Shown here: positions 51,973 through 53,949 of the stretch, one piece after another
Position numbering within the stretch: position 1 is the stretch's first letter
Layout: each line of letters starts with the position of its first letter
From: Candidatus Oscillochloris fontis
GTDB lineage: Bacteria > Chloroflexota > Chloroflexia > Chloroflexales > Chloroflexaceae
Direction of reading: 5' to 3'
NCBI RefSeq assembly: GCF_004138135.1
Contig: NZ_RYFD01000030.1
Coordinates: 1-53,949, forward strand
Length of the DNA stretch: 53,949 nt
The notes under the pieces: model-generated
What the model was told of the DNA's origin: nothing
The model's input: the letters and a program-made list of their open reading frames with translations, nothing else
The model's database searches: none
Translations under genes and position numbers: made by a program

Positions 51973-53579
51973 CCGATAAGAACCACCAACAACTGGGCAA
52001 AACCCTCTGGGCAATTGCCGACCAGCTACGCGGCGCGATGAATGCCGATGACTTCCGCGACTATATGCTGGCGTTCCTCTTCCTGCGCTACCTGTCCGAT
52101 AACTACGAAGCGGCCACCAAGCGCGAGTTGGGGACGGATTACCCATATCCGCAGGCCGATTCCAACGCGCCGCCACTGATGCTCTGGTACAAGCATAACC
52201 CCGACGACATCAAAGAATTTGAAAAGCAGATGCGCCGTAAGGTGCATTATGTCATCAAACCCGAATATCTCTGGGGCAGCATTGTCGAAATGGCGCGCAT
52301 CCATGATAGCGAACTGCTGAATACCCTGCACGATGCTTTCAAATATATCGAAGAAGAATCCTTCGCCAGTACGTTCTTGGGTCTGTTCTCCGAAATCAAT
52401 CTGAATTCGGAAAAACTTGGTAAACGGTATGAAGATCGCAATGCGAAGCTTTGTGCTATCATCACCAAGATTGCTGAGGGGTTAGCGCAGTTCTCCACCG
52501 ACAGCGACACCCTGGGCGACGCCTACGAATACCTGATCGGTCAGTTTGCGGCTGGCTCCGGCAAAAAGGCCGGTGAGTTCTACACCCCGCAGCAGATCTC
52601 TAGCATCCTGTCCGGCATCGTCACACTCGACAGCCAGGACCCCAGCACCGGCCTCAAAAAGCGCCTCGAAAGCGTCTTCGATTTCGCCTGCGGCTCCGGT
52701 TCGCTCCTGCTGAATGTGCGCAACCGGCTCGGTGCGCACGGCATCGGCAAGATCTACGGCCAAGAGAAAAACATCACCACCTACAACCTGGCGCGAATGA
52801 ACATGCTGCTGCACGGTGTCAAAGACTCGGAGTTCGAGATCTGGCATGGCGACACCCTGCTGAACGACTGGGAGATGCTGCGCGAAGATAACCCGGCCAA
52901 AAAGCCGCAGTTTGCTGCGGTGGTCGCCAATCCGCCCTTTAGCTACCGTTGGGAGCCAACCGACACGCTGGCCCAGGATGTGCGCTTTAAGAACCACGGT
53001 CTGGCGCCTAAATCCGCCGCCGACTTCGCCTTTTTGCTGCACGGTTTTCACTACCTCGCGCAGGAAGGCACCATGGCGATCATCCTGCCACACGGCGTGC
53101 TGTTCCGTGGCGGCGCAGAGGCACGCATCCGCCAGAAACTCTTGAAAGACGGCCACATTGACACCGTGATCGGCCTGCCCGCCAACCTCTTCTACTCCAC
53201 CGGCATCCCGGTCTGCATTCTGGTGCTGAAAAAGTGCAAGAAGCCCGACGATGTGCTGTTCATTAACGCCAGCGAACACTATGAAAAAGGCAAGCGCCAG
53301 AACAGCCTATCGCAGGCGCAGATCGCCAAGATCATTGACACCTACCAGTATCGCAAAGAAGAAGATCGCTACTCGCGGCGCGTCACGATGGAAACCATCG
53401 CGGCGAATGACTACAACCTGAACATCTCGCGCTACATCAGCACCGCCGTGTCGGATGCGGAGATTGATCTGGACGTGGTCAATGCCAATCTGGTTGAGCT
53501 AGAGCAGAAGATCGCGGCGTCAACCCAGCAGCATAACAAGTTCCTCAAAGAGCTTGGCCTGCCGCTTTTGCCGGAGTAA
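51969..53579 (+). CDS. hsdM: Type I restriction enzyme M (HsdM) subunit, N6-adenine methyltransferase
   Basis: Modification subunit of 536 residues. The helical N-terminal HsdM_N domain (about 1-140) precedes the catalytic part, with GEFYTPQQIS (from 202), motif I DFACGSGSLL (Asp238) and motif IV NPPF (Asn321). A C-terminal coiled segment follows. ATG 51969 sits inside the DUF4276 stop (ATGA). GC content is higher than in the two genes upstream and similar to hsdR, which suggests hsdM belongs to the old R-M locus and the AT-rich pair was added in front of it. No hsdR/hsdS follows in the window. Confidence 0.92.
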   Translation: MTDKNHQQLGKTLWAIADQLRGAMNADDFRDYMLAFLFLRYLSDNYEAATKRELGTDYPYPQADSNAPPLMLWYKHNPDDIKEFEKQMRRKVHYVIKPEYLWGSIVEMARIHDSELLNTLHDAFKYIEEESFASTFLGLFSEINLNSEKLGKRYEDRNAKLCAIITKIAEGLAQFSTDSDTLGDAYEYLIGQFAAGSGKKAGEFYTPQQISSILSGIVTLDSQDPSTGLKKRLESVFDFACGSGSLLLNVRNRLGAHGIGKIYGQEKNITTYNLARMNMLLHGVKDSEFEIWHGDTLLNDWEMLREDNPAKKPQFAAVVANPPFSYRWEPTDTLAQDVRFKNHGLAPKSAADFAFLLHGFHYLAQEGTMAIILPHGVLFRGGAEARIRQKLLKDGHIDTVIGLPANLFYSTGIPVCILVLKKCKKPDDVLFINASEHYEKGKRQNSLSQAQIAKIIDTYQYRKEEDRYSRRVTMETIAANDYNLNISRYISTAVSDAEIDLDVVNANLVELEQKIAASTQQHNKFLKELGLPLLPE

Positions 53580-53636
53580 GGAACCGAGCGAGTTGCACGT
53601 AGCGGACTCTAGAGATTAACCGCAGAGAACGCAGAG

Positions 53637-53699
53637 GACACAGAGGACACAGAGGACACAGAGGACACAGAGGACACAGAGGACACAGAGGACACAGAG
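53637..53699. repeat. Seven perfect GACACAGAG tandem repeats
   Basis: A 9-bp unit GACACAGAG is repeated seven times without change, flanked by CGCAGAGAACGCAGAG on the left. The length is a multiple of three, so it gives long open frames that are not genes. It follows hsdM by about 58 bases. Confidence 0.9.
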
Positions 53700-53736
53700 G
53701 ACGCACAGAGAAGAAGCGCCCTCTCGCTCCTTGCTT

Positions 53737-53790
53737 CATAATCTGCATAATCTGCATAATCTGCATAATCTGCATAATCTGCATAATCTG
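53737..53790. repeat. Six perfect CATAATCTG tandem repeats
   Basis: A second 9-bp unit, CATAATCTG, is repeated six times plus a partial copy. The TAATCTGC core is shared with the array at 24899-25021. The two arrays are separated by only 37 bases. Confidence 0.9.
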
Positions 53791-53842
53791 CATAACTCAC
53801 CTTACGCACCCAGAAAATCAGGGATATGCTACAATCTGAACT

Positions 53843-53949
53843 ATGAAAAACGATGAACTGTTCGACCTCTATAGTGATTATCTCATTAGCTCCTTCGGTC
53901 AAACGACGGCAACCGGGTTGTCCGCATTGATGGAAGGGGAAATCAGTCA
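53843..53949 (+). mobile_element. 5' end of an IS transposase gene (cut by window edge)
   Basis: ATG 53843 opens 35 codons (MKNDELFDLYSDYLISSFGQ...) that run off the window. The N-terminus with LFDLYSDYLISSFGQTTATG is typical of DDE transposases of a group common in Cyanobacteria and Chloroflexota. A TACAAT box is eight bases before the ATG. The left inverted repeat of the element should lie around 53791-53840 but cannot be paired without the right end. Confidence 0.75.

Noticed and set aside
52482-53279. Minus-strand frame of 265 codons opposite hsdM
   Set aside because: Shadow frame; composition is typical of reverse-strand translation of an Ala/Glu-rich gene.
53637-53790. Possible CRISPR array
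   Set aside because: Units are 9 bp and directly adjacent, without unique spacers; no cas genes are nearby.
53545-53902. Minus-strand frames with MQIMQIM, YADYADY and SSVSSVS runs
   Set aside because: These are translations of the 9-bp tandem arrays, not genes.

Overview
The window looks like the chromosome of a Chloroflexota bacterium, probably a filamentous Chloroflexales/Roseiflexus-type relative. This is inferred from four things: a full F1Fo ATP synthase operon followed by mreB, an archaeal-style HMG-CoA synthase/thiolase/DUF35 cluster with a class II HMG-CoA reductase, large secreted proteins with short C-terminal 'YLP' ends, and a high density of dispersed palindromic repeats. GC content is moderately high except in the defence cassette near the right end. 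No rRNA, tRNA or CRISPR array was seen.

Layout. (1) 150-7372: promoter and atpBEFHAGDC in the order a-c-b-delta-alpha-gamma-beta-epsilon, with an inverted repeat in essentially every intercistronic gap. (2) 7377-11318: mreB, a SAM methyltransferase, a NYN-like gene remnant, a rubrerythrin/zinc-ribbon/DinB fusion and methylmalonyl-CoA epimerase, separated by copies of a multi-hairpin element. (3) 11449-22941: a soluble GAF/PAS histidine kinase, a 1406-residue double cyclase-ATPase-TPR signalling protein and a 1667-residue secreted gingipain-like (C25) protein. (4) 22989-31910: housekeeping metabolism and RNA maturation (isoaspartyl peptidase, PfkB kinase, M20 hydrolase, THUMP methyltransferase, MFS transporter, YbeY, Nudix, pyrophosphatase, dihydrolipoyl dehydrogenase). 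(5) 31945-37294, minus strand: PLP decarboxylase, an HNH-like/WD40 fusion, an M48 protease and a beta-propeller lipoprotein. (6) 37452-41753, minus strand: DUF35, thiolase-like, HMG-CoA synthase and HMG-CoA reductase, the entry to the mevalonate pathway. The thiolase-like and DUF35 members lack their usual catalytic or metal residues. (7) 41920-43802: a lipoprotein with a possibly leaderless transcript and a luciferase-like oxidoreductase. (8) 44048-53579: a type I restriction-modification locus split in two, hsdR-hsdS, then an ABC exporter pair, then an AT-rich AAA ATPase and DUF4276 (TOPRIM-like) pair whose frames overlap each other and hsdM by 4 bp. (9) 53637-53949: two 9-bp tandem arrays and the start of a transposase.

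The most notable signals are these. First, the AAA-DUF4276-hsdM arrangement, a two-gene OLD/PARIS/AbiL-like module built into a type I R-M operon. Second, a family of cloverleaf-like multi-hairpin elements (six recognisable copies in 54 kb) whose stems differ in sequence but stay complementary and whose core always lies on the same DNA strand. Third, a degenerate thiolase plus a cysteine-less DUF35 next to an intact HMG-CoA synthase. Fourth, an HNH-like domain without its catalytic histidines fused to a seven-blade WD40 propeller. All assignments come from reading the sequence; no database search was run.
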